Origin: a virus
DNA: 42,963 nt
IMG/VR virus record: IMGVR_UViG_3300043787_000124
Coordinates: 1 to 42,963 of that record
Direction: 5' to 3' (one strand)
Both the position numbers and the translations under genes were made by a program. Below the pieces are notes generated by a model. It searched no databases. It was not told the origin of the DNA and worked only from the letters and a program-made list of their open reading frames with translations. This document shows, piece by piece, positions 37,364-42,963 of this stretch (position 1 is the first letter of the stretch; every line of letters starts with the position of its first letter).

Positions 37364-38763
37364 CCGACGTAGAACCGCTTGCCGTTCGACTGGGTGCTGT
37401 CGATCCCGTGCAGGGATTTGAGGTCGCGGCCGAACGGCGACGGCGCGAGCGGCTGCTCCCCCTCGCCGTGGCACCACTGCTCGTACGCGGCGCGCAGGAT
37501 CGCCGTGTTCAGCTTCACCATCTGGCCGCCGCCGATGCGGCAGCGCTCCTCGAGGAAGCGGCCCAGGTGGTTCTCCTCGGCGGCGTAGGCGAGGGTCTGC
37601 TCGAGCACGGCCGCGGGTTCGCGCATGCCGTGCGCGAACAGGTCCACCGCGCCCGCGGCGATCCACGCGAGGATGCCCGGACCCTCCTCGTCGACCAGGA
37701 TCCGGGCGAGGTTGTCGACGCGGTTCTCGTCGGGGACGCGGTGCAGAAATGGCACCAGGCGCAGGCGCCGCCAGAACGAGTCGCCCCCGGACTTGACGGC
37801 GGGCTTGTAGTTGCCGGCCAGCCACAGGTGGTGTGTGGGCTCGAATGTGAAAAAGTCCTGGCGCATGAACCGTGCGGTCAGCGCGTCTGCGCCGGTGAGC
37901 TCCTTGACCTTGGCCTCGTCGAACTGGTGGTCTTGGTTGACCTCGGAGGCGATGACGAGCCGGAGACCTTGCAGCCGGGCGATCTCGGTTTCGTGGCCGC
38001 CGTAGCGCTGCGCCATGAGGAACTTGGGCGGTGCGGTGGCGGCGTAGTCGCCGAGCAGGGCGCGCAGCACCTCGGCGAGTACCGTCTTGCCGTTCTGCCC
38101 GGAGCCGTAGAGGAACGGCAGGACGTGGTGGCGCACGTCGCCGGACGCGGCGTAGCCGGCGAGCCGCTGCACGTACCCGGTCATGTCGGGGTCGCCGCAG
38201 AAGGTGTCCTTCAGGAACGCGTCCCAGCGCGGCGTGGGCATCTCGGGGTCCGGGGGGACGTGTGTGGATCGGGTGTGCAGCTGGGCGCGGTCCGGGTCGA
38301 CGCGTTCGCCCGTGAGCAGGTCCACGACGCCGGCGGGGGTGTTCAGGTGCAGGCGCTTGGAGTCGAGCTGCTGGGCGTGGGCGAGCACGCGGGGGTCGGA
38401 GGAGGCGAGTTGCAGCATGGCGTTGATGCGCCTGGCGTTCAGGCTGCTGCGGCGGTGTTTCTCGCCGTCCTCGTCGGGTGCGAGCCACTGGCGCATGGTC
38501 CAGCGGGCCGCTTCCTGGAGTTTGTTCTCCTCGTCCCAGCGCCAGCGGTGGGTGTCCCAGGTGAGCCATTTGCCGGCCTGGGGGACGTAGCGGATGTTCG
38601 CGCCGTATTTGGCGACGAGGCGTTGGGCGTTGCCGTCGTCGGTGTAGCTGTAGCGGTCGCCCGGGGTGGGGGTGAGGTGCGCGCGGATCTCCGTGTCGTC
38701 GAAGCCGTGGTCGCGCATCCACTCTTCGTCGGCGGCGCCGGGTGCGAGCGGGTCGGCCGTCAT
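37285..38763 (-). CDS. SF3-type primase-helicase (492 aa)
   Basis: Main replication enzyme. The ATPase core shows Walker A GSGQNGKT (220-227), a Walker B-like strand LRLVIASEVN (267-276), motif C HLWLAGNYKP with N318 and an arginine finger in WRRLRLVPF (331-339), as in D5/SF3 phage helicases. The N-terminal 180 residues lack a clear catalytic primase motif but have the D5-N-like region (WTMRQWLAPDEDGEKHRRSS). The start is ATG 38763. It sits directly above the iteron cluster. Confidence 0.88.
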   Translation of the reverse strand: MTADPLAPGAADEEWMRDHGFDDTEIRAHLTPTPGDRYSYTDDGNAQRLVAKYGANIRYVPQAGKWLTWDTHRWRWDEENKLQEAARWTMRQWLAPDEDGEKHRRSSLNARRINAMLQLASSDPRVLAHAQQLDSKRLHLNTPAGVVDLLTGERVDPDRAQLHTRSTHVPPDPEMPTPRWDAFLKDTFCGDPDMTGYVQRLAGYAASGDVRHHVLPFLYGSGQNGKTVLAEVLRALLGDYAATAPPKFLMAQRYGGHETEIARLQGLRLVIASEVNQDHQFDEAKVKELTGADALTARFMRQDFFTFEPTHHLWLAGNYKPAVKSGGDSFWRRLRLVPFLHRVPDENRVDNLARILVDEEGPGILAWIAAGAVDLFAHGMREPAAVLEQTLAYAAEENHLGRFLEERCRIGGGQMVKLNTAILRAAYEQWCHGEGEQPLAPSPFGRDLKSLHGIDSTQSNGKRFYVGLSLLSLDEPESEELLSLPEDPDPWN

Positions 38764-39122
38764 GCGGCGCGGCCCGTTGTGCCGTAGCGCTCCGCGTATT
38801 CGGTGGCGGTGAGGTGTCCGGTGTAGTCGCCTGGTTTCGGGCCGAGGGCCGCGAGTTCGCGGCGGCGGCGTTCTTTGAACGGGTTGCCGTGGCGTTCGGC
38901 GTCGACGCGCACGCGTCGGGCGAGCACCCGCCAGTCGGCGTCCATCGCGGCCTCGGCGTCGTGCCAGCCGCGGGCGTGGTACTCGGCTGCGGTCTGTTCG
39001 CGCACCTCGGCGAGTTCGTGTTCGTGTTCGCGGGTGATGCCCAGGACGTAGTCGGCGAGTTGCGCGATGGTCCAGCCGCACGCCACGTCGCGCGGGTTGG
39101 CTGGAGCGTTTGGTTGATCCAC
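38760..39122 (-). CDS. Helical hypothetical protein upstream of the helicase (120 aa)
   Basis: The GTG start is at 39122. GWTIAQLADYVLGITREHEH, then charged helices ELAEVREQTAAEYHARGWHD and RVDAERHGNPFKERRRRELA. The 4-base overlap with the helicase start suggests coordinated production, perhaps as a loader or accessory factor; no motif proves it. Confidence 0.65.
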   Translation of the reverse strand: MDQPNAPANPRDVACGWTIAQLADYVLGITREHEHELAEVREQTAAEYHARGWHDAEAAMDADWRVLARRVRVDAERHGNPFKERRRRELAALGPKPGDYTGHLTATEYAERYGTTGRAA

Positions 39123-39171
39123 CGTCGTCCCATCTGGTCGTTCCGGTCCTGGTGAATTGCGTGCTGGCCGC

Positions 39172-39336
39172 TCACGGGTCGCCTGCCGCCGCCGCGCGCC
39201 ATGGCCGCAGGCACCGCGCGTGCCACCACGTCACCGGACCGGGGCGCCCGAACGGACGCCACGACACCGCATGCGCTCCCAGCGGCCACGGCCAGATGCG
39301 GCGCCCGCACTCCCCGCACCGGCGGCACGCGTTCAC
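39172..39336 (-). CDS. Small zinc-finger-like protein (54 aa)
   Basis: The GTG at 39336 overlaps the upstream stop. NACRRCGECGRRIWPW and HARCLRPW give four candidate ligands. Trp- and Arg-rich. Too small for the usual search length cut-offs, but supported by the coupled overlap. Confidence 0.55.
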   Translation of the reverse strand: MNACRRCGECGRRIWPWPLGAHAVSWRPFGRPGPVTWWHARCLRPWRAAAAGDP

Positions 39337-39611
39337 GCCGCACCCCGCGTCGGCACGTAGTAGGAGCCCGGCTCCAGGTCGTGCAGGTGGGTGCAACAGC
39401 GGCAGTGGCTCGAGCGCCGCGCCGCGTTCGTGCGGTAGTGGTACAACTCGGTCTCCCACCTCGGGACGCCGCAGCGGAGGCACTCGCCGTAGATGCCGTG
39501 CTGCGGGTAGACGATCAGGGTGTCGGTGCGCGGCGGGAGGCAGTCGCACGTCTTGCAGTGCTTGCCGCCGCGCTGGACGGTGACGGTGGCGCCCGGTGTC
39601 GCGTCAGCCAT
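39333..39611 (-). CDS. Zinc-ribbon-like protein with three CxxC-type pairs (92 aa)
   Basis: The start is ATG 39611. HCKTCDCLPPRTDTLIVYPQ, ECLRCGVPRWE and SHCRCCTHLHD supply at least six cysteines and several His, enough for two zinc sites. A strand pair between them suggests a double zinc ribbon. The family is not recognised. Confidence 0.65.
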   Translation of the reverse strand: MADATPGATVTVQRGGKHCKTCDCLPPRTDTLIVYPQHGIYGECLRCGVPRWETELYHYRTNAARRSSHCRCCTHLHDLEPGSYYVPTRGAA

Positions 39612-39903
39612 CGCAGGCGCCCTTCGACACCTGTGCGGCGTCCCATCGGGCCTTGTACTCGGACAGGCGCCGCTCGGAGGCGCGCGGCATCGGGGCCGTG
39701 TCGTCCAGGGGGCCGCGCCGGGCCTGCGCGAGCTGGTCGCGCAGACCCCGGTTCTCCTGGTGTGCGCGCCCGAGGGCCTTCATCAGCTCCTCGCAGCTGG
39801 CCGTCAGGTCGTCGTAGGTGGGGCACGCGGGGCAGTGGCCGTGCGGCTGTACGCCGACGTCGTGCACGTCTGCGAACAGGCGCGCCAGCCAGCGCGGCGT
39901 CAC
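39604..39903 (-). CDS. Small protein with CxxC and coiled coil (99 aa)
   Basis: The GTG at 39903 overlaps the upstream stop. PRWLARLFADVHDVGVQPHG, CPACPTYDDLTASCEELMKA, then a coiled coil (GRAHQENRGLRDQLAQARRG) and a basic end. Possibly a DNA- or protein-binding adaptor. Unknown function. Confidence 0.6.
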   Translation of the reverse strand: MTPRWLARLFADVHDVGVQPHGHCPACPTYDDLTASCEELMKALGRAHQENRGLRDQLAQARRGPLDDTAPMPRASERRLSEYKARWDAAQVSKGACDG

Positions 39904-40307
39904 AGTGCACCGTCCTCGAGGACCGCGGCTGCGAGCACCAGCGCGTCCGGGTCGGCCGCCTCGCGCGTGCCGCAGTAGACGCAGTGGTGGTGCGTCGGCA
40001 GCCACAGGGCCGTGGGGTGCGCGCTGTCGGGGTCGGTCAGCGGGCACGGGTGGTATGCGGGGAACCAATCGCACTCGGTCAGGTCGCGTTTGGCGTCGGG
40101 GCAGTCGCAGGCGGGTTCGCAGCGTTCGCCGGGGCAGGCCTCGGCGCGGTCGGCCTCGGCGTCCAGGAAATCGGCCAGGGCGGCCAGTGCCGGGCCCGGT
40201 TCGGTGCGCCCGAGGCGGATGCGCTGGGCCGCGCGGGCGAGCAGCTCGGCGTCGGCCAGCCGGCCGTGGTCGGGTCGCGCGTAGCCGAGTATGACCGGCG
40301 CAATCAC
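39900..40307 (-). CDS. Cys-rich hypothetical protein (135 aa)
   Basis: The GTG start is at 40307. Helical N-terminus (ELLARAAQRIRLGRTEPGPA, LAALADFLDAEADRAEA), then CPGERCEPACDCPDAKRDLT and CDWFPAYHPCPLTD, HHHCVYCGTREAADPDALVL. Several C and H ligands, probably zinc-binding. Coupled by overlaps to both neighbours. Confidence 0.6.
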   Translation of the reverse strand: MIAPVILGYARPDHGRLADAELLARAAQRIRLGRTEPGPALAALADFLDAEADRAEACPGERCEPACDCPDAKRDLTECDWFPAYHPCPLTDPDSAHPTALWLPTHHHCVYCGTREAADPDALVLAAAVLEDGAL

Positions 40308-41041
40308 GACGCGCCCCCGTCGGCGGCCGTGTCGGCCTGGTCGGTTGCGAGCAGCTCGGCGCGGGCTTCGGCGAGTTCGCGTCGGTGGCGTTCCTCGGCG
40401 GTGCGGGCGAGCTGGAGGAGGGCGTCGTGCTCGCGGCTGAGGGTGCGCACGTGGTCGGCGTCCTCCGGGAGCCACCAGCCGTCGCGGACGATGCGCTCGT
40501 GGACGCGGTGTGCGGCGGGGCTGCGGCCGTCCGGGTCGCCGCCGTCGGTCCCGAGTTCGCTCAGGCGGGGGGTGTAGATGCCGGCGGCGACGGCGTCGCG
40601 GGCGATCGAGTGGGCGCAGGTGCTGCACAGGTCGATGCCGAGCGAGTTCGAGACCCACACGCAGCCGCCGTCGCAGGCCTCGTTGTCGGTGCAGCCGCAG
40701 ACGTGGCAGGTGGCTTCCATGCCGCCGTTCCATGCCGTGTCGTCGTCGACGTCCTCGACGCCGGATGCCTGTCCGTCGTCGTGGTGGGCCTGCTTGTCGA
40801 GTTCGATGATGAGCAGGTCGCGCGAGCCGATGGTGGCCGCGAGCTCCTTCATCGTCGATTCGAGGCGGTGGCGGTCGAGTTTGATCTGCTCGACGAGGGC
40901 GCGCAGTTGGGAAGCGGACACGGGCGGCAGAGTGGAGTGAGTCACCACGATCTCGTCGGGTCGCAGGCCAGCGCATGCGTCGGATGCCTCGAGCGCGTCG
41001 AGGAACGTCTCGACGGCCTCGATCGGGGTCTGGTCGCTCAT
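40304..41041 (-). CDS. Large Cys-containing coiled-coil protein (245 aa)
   Basis: The start is ATG 41041. Helical ends (EAVETFLDALEASDACAGLR and ALLQLARTAEERHRRELAEA) flank a central zinc-like region ATCHVCGCTDNEACDGGCVW with CSTCAHS. The centre has a CxxCxC...C...C plus CxxC pattern, as in small zinc domains. The coiled-coil ends suggest oligomerisation. Function unknown. Confidence 0.65.
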   Translation of the reverse strand: MSDQTPIEAVETFLDALEASDACAGLRPDEIVVTHSTLPPVSASQLRALVEQIKLDRHRLESTMKELAATIGSRDLLIIELDKQAHHDDGQASGVEDVDDDTAWNGGMEATCHVCGCTDNEACDGGCVWVSNSLGIDLCSTCAHSIARDAVAAGIYTPRLSELGTDGGDPDGRSPAAHRVHERIVRDGWWLPEDADHVRTLSREHDALLQLARTAEERHRRELAEARAELLATDQADTAADGGAS

Positions 41042-41529
41042 GCGGGCAGGCCTCCCTCGGCGAAGTTGTCGTCGATGCCGTCGTCGTCCTGGTCGTAGTA
41101 GCCGTCGGGCGGCTCCTCCATGGGCGGCATGGGGTCGTCGTCGATCTCCTCGTCGTCGGGGCGCGGCGGGTGCGGCTGGAGGACGCCGTCGACGAGGTAG
41201 GCGGTGGTTCCGTCGGCGCGTTCGACCGGGATCGGGCAGGAGCAGGTGCCGGCGTAGCCGCCGCAGGTGCTGCAGCAGTGGCAGTCGTATTCGCCGCCGC
41301 CGCAGTTGCAGCAGTGTTCGGGGATCTTCTCCCCTCTGCCTCCGCAGTGTTCGCAGCCTTCGTCGGTGCCGAAGTCCATGTCTTCGCCGGAGCCGTCGCA
41401 GTTGCCGCAGTCGACGCGCTCCTCGGCGCAGATCCCGCAGCGGTCGTCCTCGGCCGCGGAGGCCGCGGGGAGGTCCAGCGCGGTGTGGTTGACGGTCTCC
41501 GGGGCGGTGGTCGACTCAGGCATTCGCAT
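41038..41529 (-). CDS. DnaJ-type zinc-finger protein with shared C-terminal tail (163 aa)
   Basis: Two ATGs (41529 and 41523) are possible; neither has a strong ribosome site. The middle is a DnaJ-like CxxCxGxG series: CGICAEERVDCGNCDGSGED, CEHCGGRGEK, CCNCGGGEYDCHCC and STCGGYAGTCSC. After an acidic Pro-rich linker the protein ends DDGIDDNFAEGGLPA, almost the same as the tail of the 4310-4639 product. It lacks a J domain, so the chaperone role of DnaJ is not implied; a zinc-dependent scaffold is more likely. Confidence 0.75.
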   Translation of the reverse strand: MRMPESTTAPETVNHTALDLPAASAAEDDRCGICAEERVDCGNCDGSGEDMDFGTDEGCEHCGGRGEKIPEHCCNCGGGEYDCHCCSTCGGYAGTCSCPIPVERADGTTAYLVDGVLQPHPPRPDDEEIDDDPMPPMEEPPDGYYDQDDDGIDDNFAEGGLPA

Positions 41530-41764
41530 TCGCCGCCGTCCGGATGGCCTCGGCGCGGTGCCGGTCACGGCTGACGGCCAGCGACCCCTTCACCGGGAAC
41601 TCCTTGTGCCAGCCGCACGAGCACTTCGCGCAGTACATCTCGCGGCCCGTGCAGTCCTCCTCGAGCGGCTTACCGGTCGAGGTGACCCGGTGGGTGCACC
41701 TGGTGCCGTCGGCGTGCACCGGGATGATCGCGGGCATTTTGTGGGCCGCAGTCTGCTCAGGCAT
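41516..41764 (-). CDS. Small zinc-finger-like protein (82 aa)
   Basis: ATG 41764 overlaps the upstream stop. TRCTHRVTSTGKPLEEDCTG and REMYCAKCSCGWHKEFPVKG contain four to five cysteines, fitting one zinc site, with a helical tail (RDRHRAEAIRTAANANA). Pattern seen in other actinophage early regions. Function unknown. Confidence 0.65.
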   Translation of the reverse strand: MPEQTAAHKMPAIIPVHADGTRCTHRVTSTGKPLEEDCTGREMYCAKCSCGWHKEFPVKGSLAVSRDRHRAEAIRTAANANA

Positions 41765-41963
41765 CCTCGGCCTCCAGCGCGGCGCCCAGGTCTGCTTCCA
41801 GGTCCTCTATGTGCGCTGCCTGTGCGGCGACCTGCTCGGTCAGGTAGTCGATGTGCCCGCGCAGCTTGATGGCGTCTTCCTGCACGTCATTGATGGCTGC
41901 GGTTACCAGGTCGATGCGGCCGAACAGGCCGTCGATCTGCTGTCCGGTGAGCTCCGTGCCCAT
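41757..41963 (-). CDS. Small coiled-coil protein (68 aa)
   Basis: AGGAG lies about 7 bases before ATG 41963. An almost continuous amphipathic helix (QQIDGLFGRIDLVTAAINDV, IKLRGHIDYLTEQVAAQAAH, IEDLEADLGAALEAEDA). It is the first gene downstream of the 41992-42027 hairpin, leading this early operon. Probably oligomeric; otherwise unknown. Confidence 0.65.
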   Translation of the reverse strand: MGTELTGQQIDGLFGRIDLVTAAINDVQEDAIKLRGHIDYLTEQVAAQAAHIEDLEADLGAALEAEDA

Positions 41964-41991
41964 CGTGTGTCTCCTATCAGTGGTCGAAGGT

Positions 41992-42027
41992 GGCCGCCGC
42001 GCCCCGGGGAGATGGGACGCGGCGGCC
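41992..42027 (-). terminator. Hairpin terminator after the repeat-protein gene
   Basis: Arms 41992-42001 and 42018-42027 are a perfect 10-bp GC-only inverted repeat with a 16-base loop. It lies between the repeat-protein stop (42094) and the coiled-coil gene start (41963), separating the repeat protein from the next operon. Confidence 0.65.
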
Positions 42028-42093
42028 GTGGCCCGGCGCGGCAGGGGGATACCGCGACGAACCGGTCAGGGTGGTCAGGGGCCGGCGTCGCCG

Positions 42094-42963
42094 CTAGTCG
42101 TTGTCCGCAGGGTCCGGCTCGGCGTCGTCGCGGAACAGCTCGTCGGAGTGCTCCGTGCCGGGACGCGGGTCGCCGTCGGGCTCCTCGACGTCGACGGTCG
42201 CGGCGCCCCCGTCGGTCTGCGCGATCGTGAACGACGCCTCCGCGCAGATCTCACCCACCAGCTCCCGCAAGTCGTCCATCGAGTTGCTGCCGTGGAACAG
42301 CCGGTCGGCCGTCGGGCCGTCCACGCCCAGCACCGCCCGCGCACCGGCCGAGATCGCGACGTGCTCCCGCACGAACCGACTCCGCAGCGACTCCGGCAGC
42401 GACGCCACCTCGACCGTCTTCGCCGACACATCCATCCGCGCGCCGACAGTGAGCAGCGCGTGGCCGCCGAAGCAATACCGGGTGCCGCACGGCGACTCGT
42501 ACGCCCAGTCGCCCTGGTCCCACTCCTCCGGGTGCGCCTCGACGCGCGCGAGCGTGTCGAGCACCGCCTCCGGATTGGTGGTGAGCGGCACGCGGTGCGT
42601 CAGCGCGCCGCCGGTGGCGGTGACCTCCCCGTTGACGCGGACGGTGACGTGCTCGTCGGCGGTGACGGTGCCGCGGCCGGTGTGAAGAACACTCGAATAG
42701 TCGTGCGCCTCGGTGATCGGCGAGCTGGAGTCGTGCGCCTCGGTGATCGGCGAGCTGGAGCCGTACGCCACGGTGATCGGCGAGCTGGAGCCGTACGCCT
42801 CGGTGCGCGGCGAGCTGGAGCCGTACGCCACGGTGATCGGCGAGCTGGAGCCGTACGCCTCGGTGCGCGGCGAGCTGGAGCCGTACGCCACGGTGCGCGG
42901 CGAGCTGGAGCCGTACGCCACGGTGATCGGCGAGCTGGAGCCGTACGCCTCGGTGCGCGGCGA
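42094..42963 (-). CDS. Decapeptide-repeat protein, C-terminal part
   Basis: No start is needed at the edge: this frame is the in-phase continuation of the 1-688 gene once the 64-base overlap is removed. Eight regular decapeptides and a degenerate one end near residue 90 of this segment. Then a structured domain follows: TADEHVTVRVNGEVTATGGA, HPEEWDQGDWAYESPCGTRY, CFGGHALLTVGARMDVSAKT and LGVDGPTADRLFHGSNSMDD. The CGT..C..GHA and late LF...NS pattern recurs in actinophage proteins of unknown function. The tail is acidic (DELFRDDAEPDPADND). Stop TAG 42094-42096. Confidence 0.8.
   Translation of the reverse strand, partial: SPRTEAYGSSSPITVAYGSSSPRTVAYGSSSPRTEAYGSSSPITVAYGSSSPRTEAYGSSSPITVAYGSSSPITEAHDSSSPITEAHDYSSVLHTGRGTVTADEHVTVRVNGEVTATGGALTHRVPLTTNPEAVLDTLARVEAHPEEWDQGDWAYESPCGTRYCFGGHALLTVGARMDVSAKTVEVASLPESLRSRFVREHVAISAGARAVLGVDGPTADRLFHGSNSMDDLRELVGEICAEASFTIAQTDGGAATVDVEEPDGDPRPGTEHSDELFRDDAEPDPADND
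42690..42963. repeat. 30-bp tandem repeat tract, right end
   Basis: Eight full units start at 42720 and repeat every 30 bases, plus 4 bases of a ninth, preceded by a degenerate unit from about 42690. The last 64 bases (42900-42963) equal bases 1-64 exactly. Units alternate V/E and I/R codon types as at the left end. Confidence 0.95.

Noticed and set aside
37046-39343. 765-residue minus-strand frame across the helicase
   Set aside because: Arg/Pro-rich out-of-frame translation of the helicase gene; the 37285-38763 frame has the motifs and a coupled start.
1-42963. Plasmid or phage-plasmid
   Set aside because: Iterons and circular ends fit a plasmid, but integrase with a tRNA-derived attP, no partition genes, and full packaging, capsid, tail and lysis modules make an integrating phage the better call.

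Overview
The window is a high-GC, gene-dense temperate tailed-phage genome (siphovirus type). The GC-rich codon use, the tyrosine integrase beside tRNA-derived sequence and the many actinobacterial-type small proteins point to a phage of Streptomyces or a close relative. The first 64 bases (1-64) are identical to the last 64 (42900-42963). Both ends lie inside the same 30-bp tandem repeat, and one minus-strand gene runs across the junction in frame once the 64-base overlap is removed. The map therefore closes as a circle of about 42.9 kb (a circular or circularly permuted genome opened in a repeat).

Layout. (1) 0.7-5.7 kb, minus strand: small early genes, mostly overlapping by 1-4 bases, including a Rad52-like single-strand annealing protein. 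(2) 5.8-9.0 kb: immunity and lysogeny region. Two divergent HTH regulators flank a shared control region; rightward lie a small membrane protein, a tRNA-Arg-derived attP candidate, a tyrosine integrase, an intact initiator-type tRNA, a tRNA-like element with its halves in reversed order, two strong hairpins and a membrane-anchored protein that may be expressed by the prophage. (3) 31.6 down to 9.1 kb, minus strand: the late operon, read right to left. The order is small and large terminase, portal fused to a MuF domain, protease plus scaffold, major capsid protein, connectors and tail terminator, major tail protein, frameshifted tail chaperones, tape measure, minor tail proteins, then lysis genes. 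(4) 42.0 down to 31.6 kb, minus strand: replication and accessory genes, with an SF3 primase-helicase, an iteron cluster that looks like an origin, a VRR-NUC nuclease, many Cys-rich small proteins, and a possible Acb2/Tad1-type nucleotide-signal sponge. (5) Across the window ends: a protein built from more than 20 near-identical decapeptide repeats.

Working model: the divergent control region at 6.31-6.37 kb decides between rightward lysogeny expression (repressor, integrase) and leftward lytic expression. The leftward programme runs through the early genes, across the junction, through replication genes and on to the packaging, structural and lysis genes. Strong hairpins at 5750-5777, 720-748, 41992-42027, 32651-32683 and 23324-23360 divide this long leftward programme into segments.

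The least explained parts are the toggling decapeptide-repeat protein, a C-terminal peptide shared by two otherwise unrelated early proteins, and the initiator tRNA with its reversed tRNA-like neighbour.
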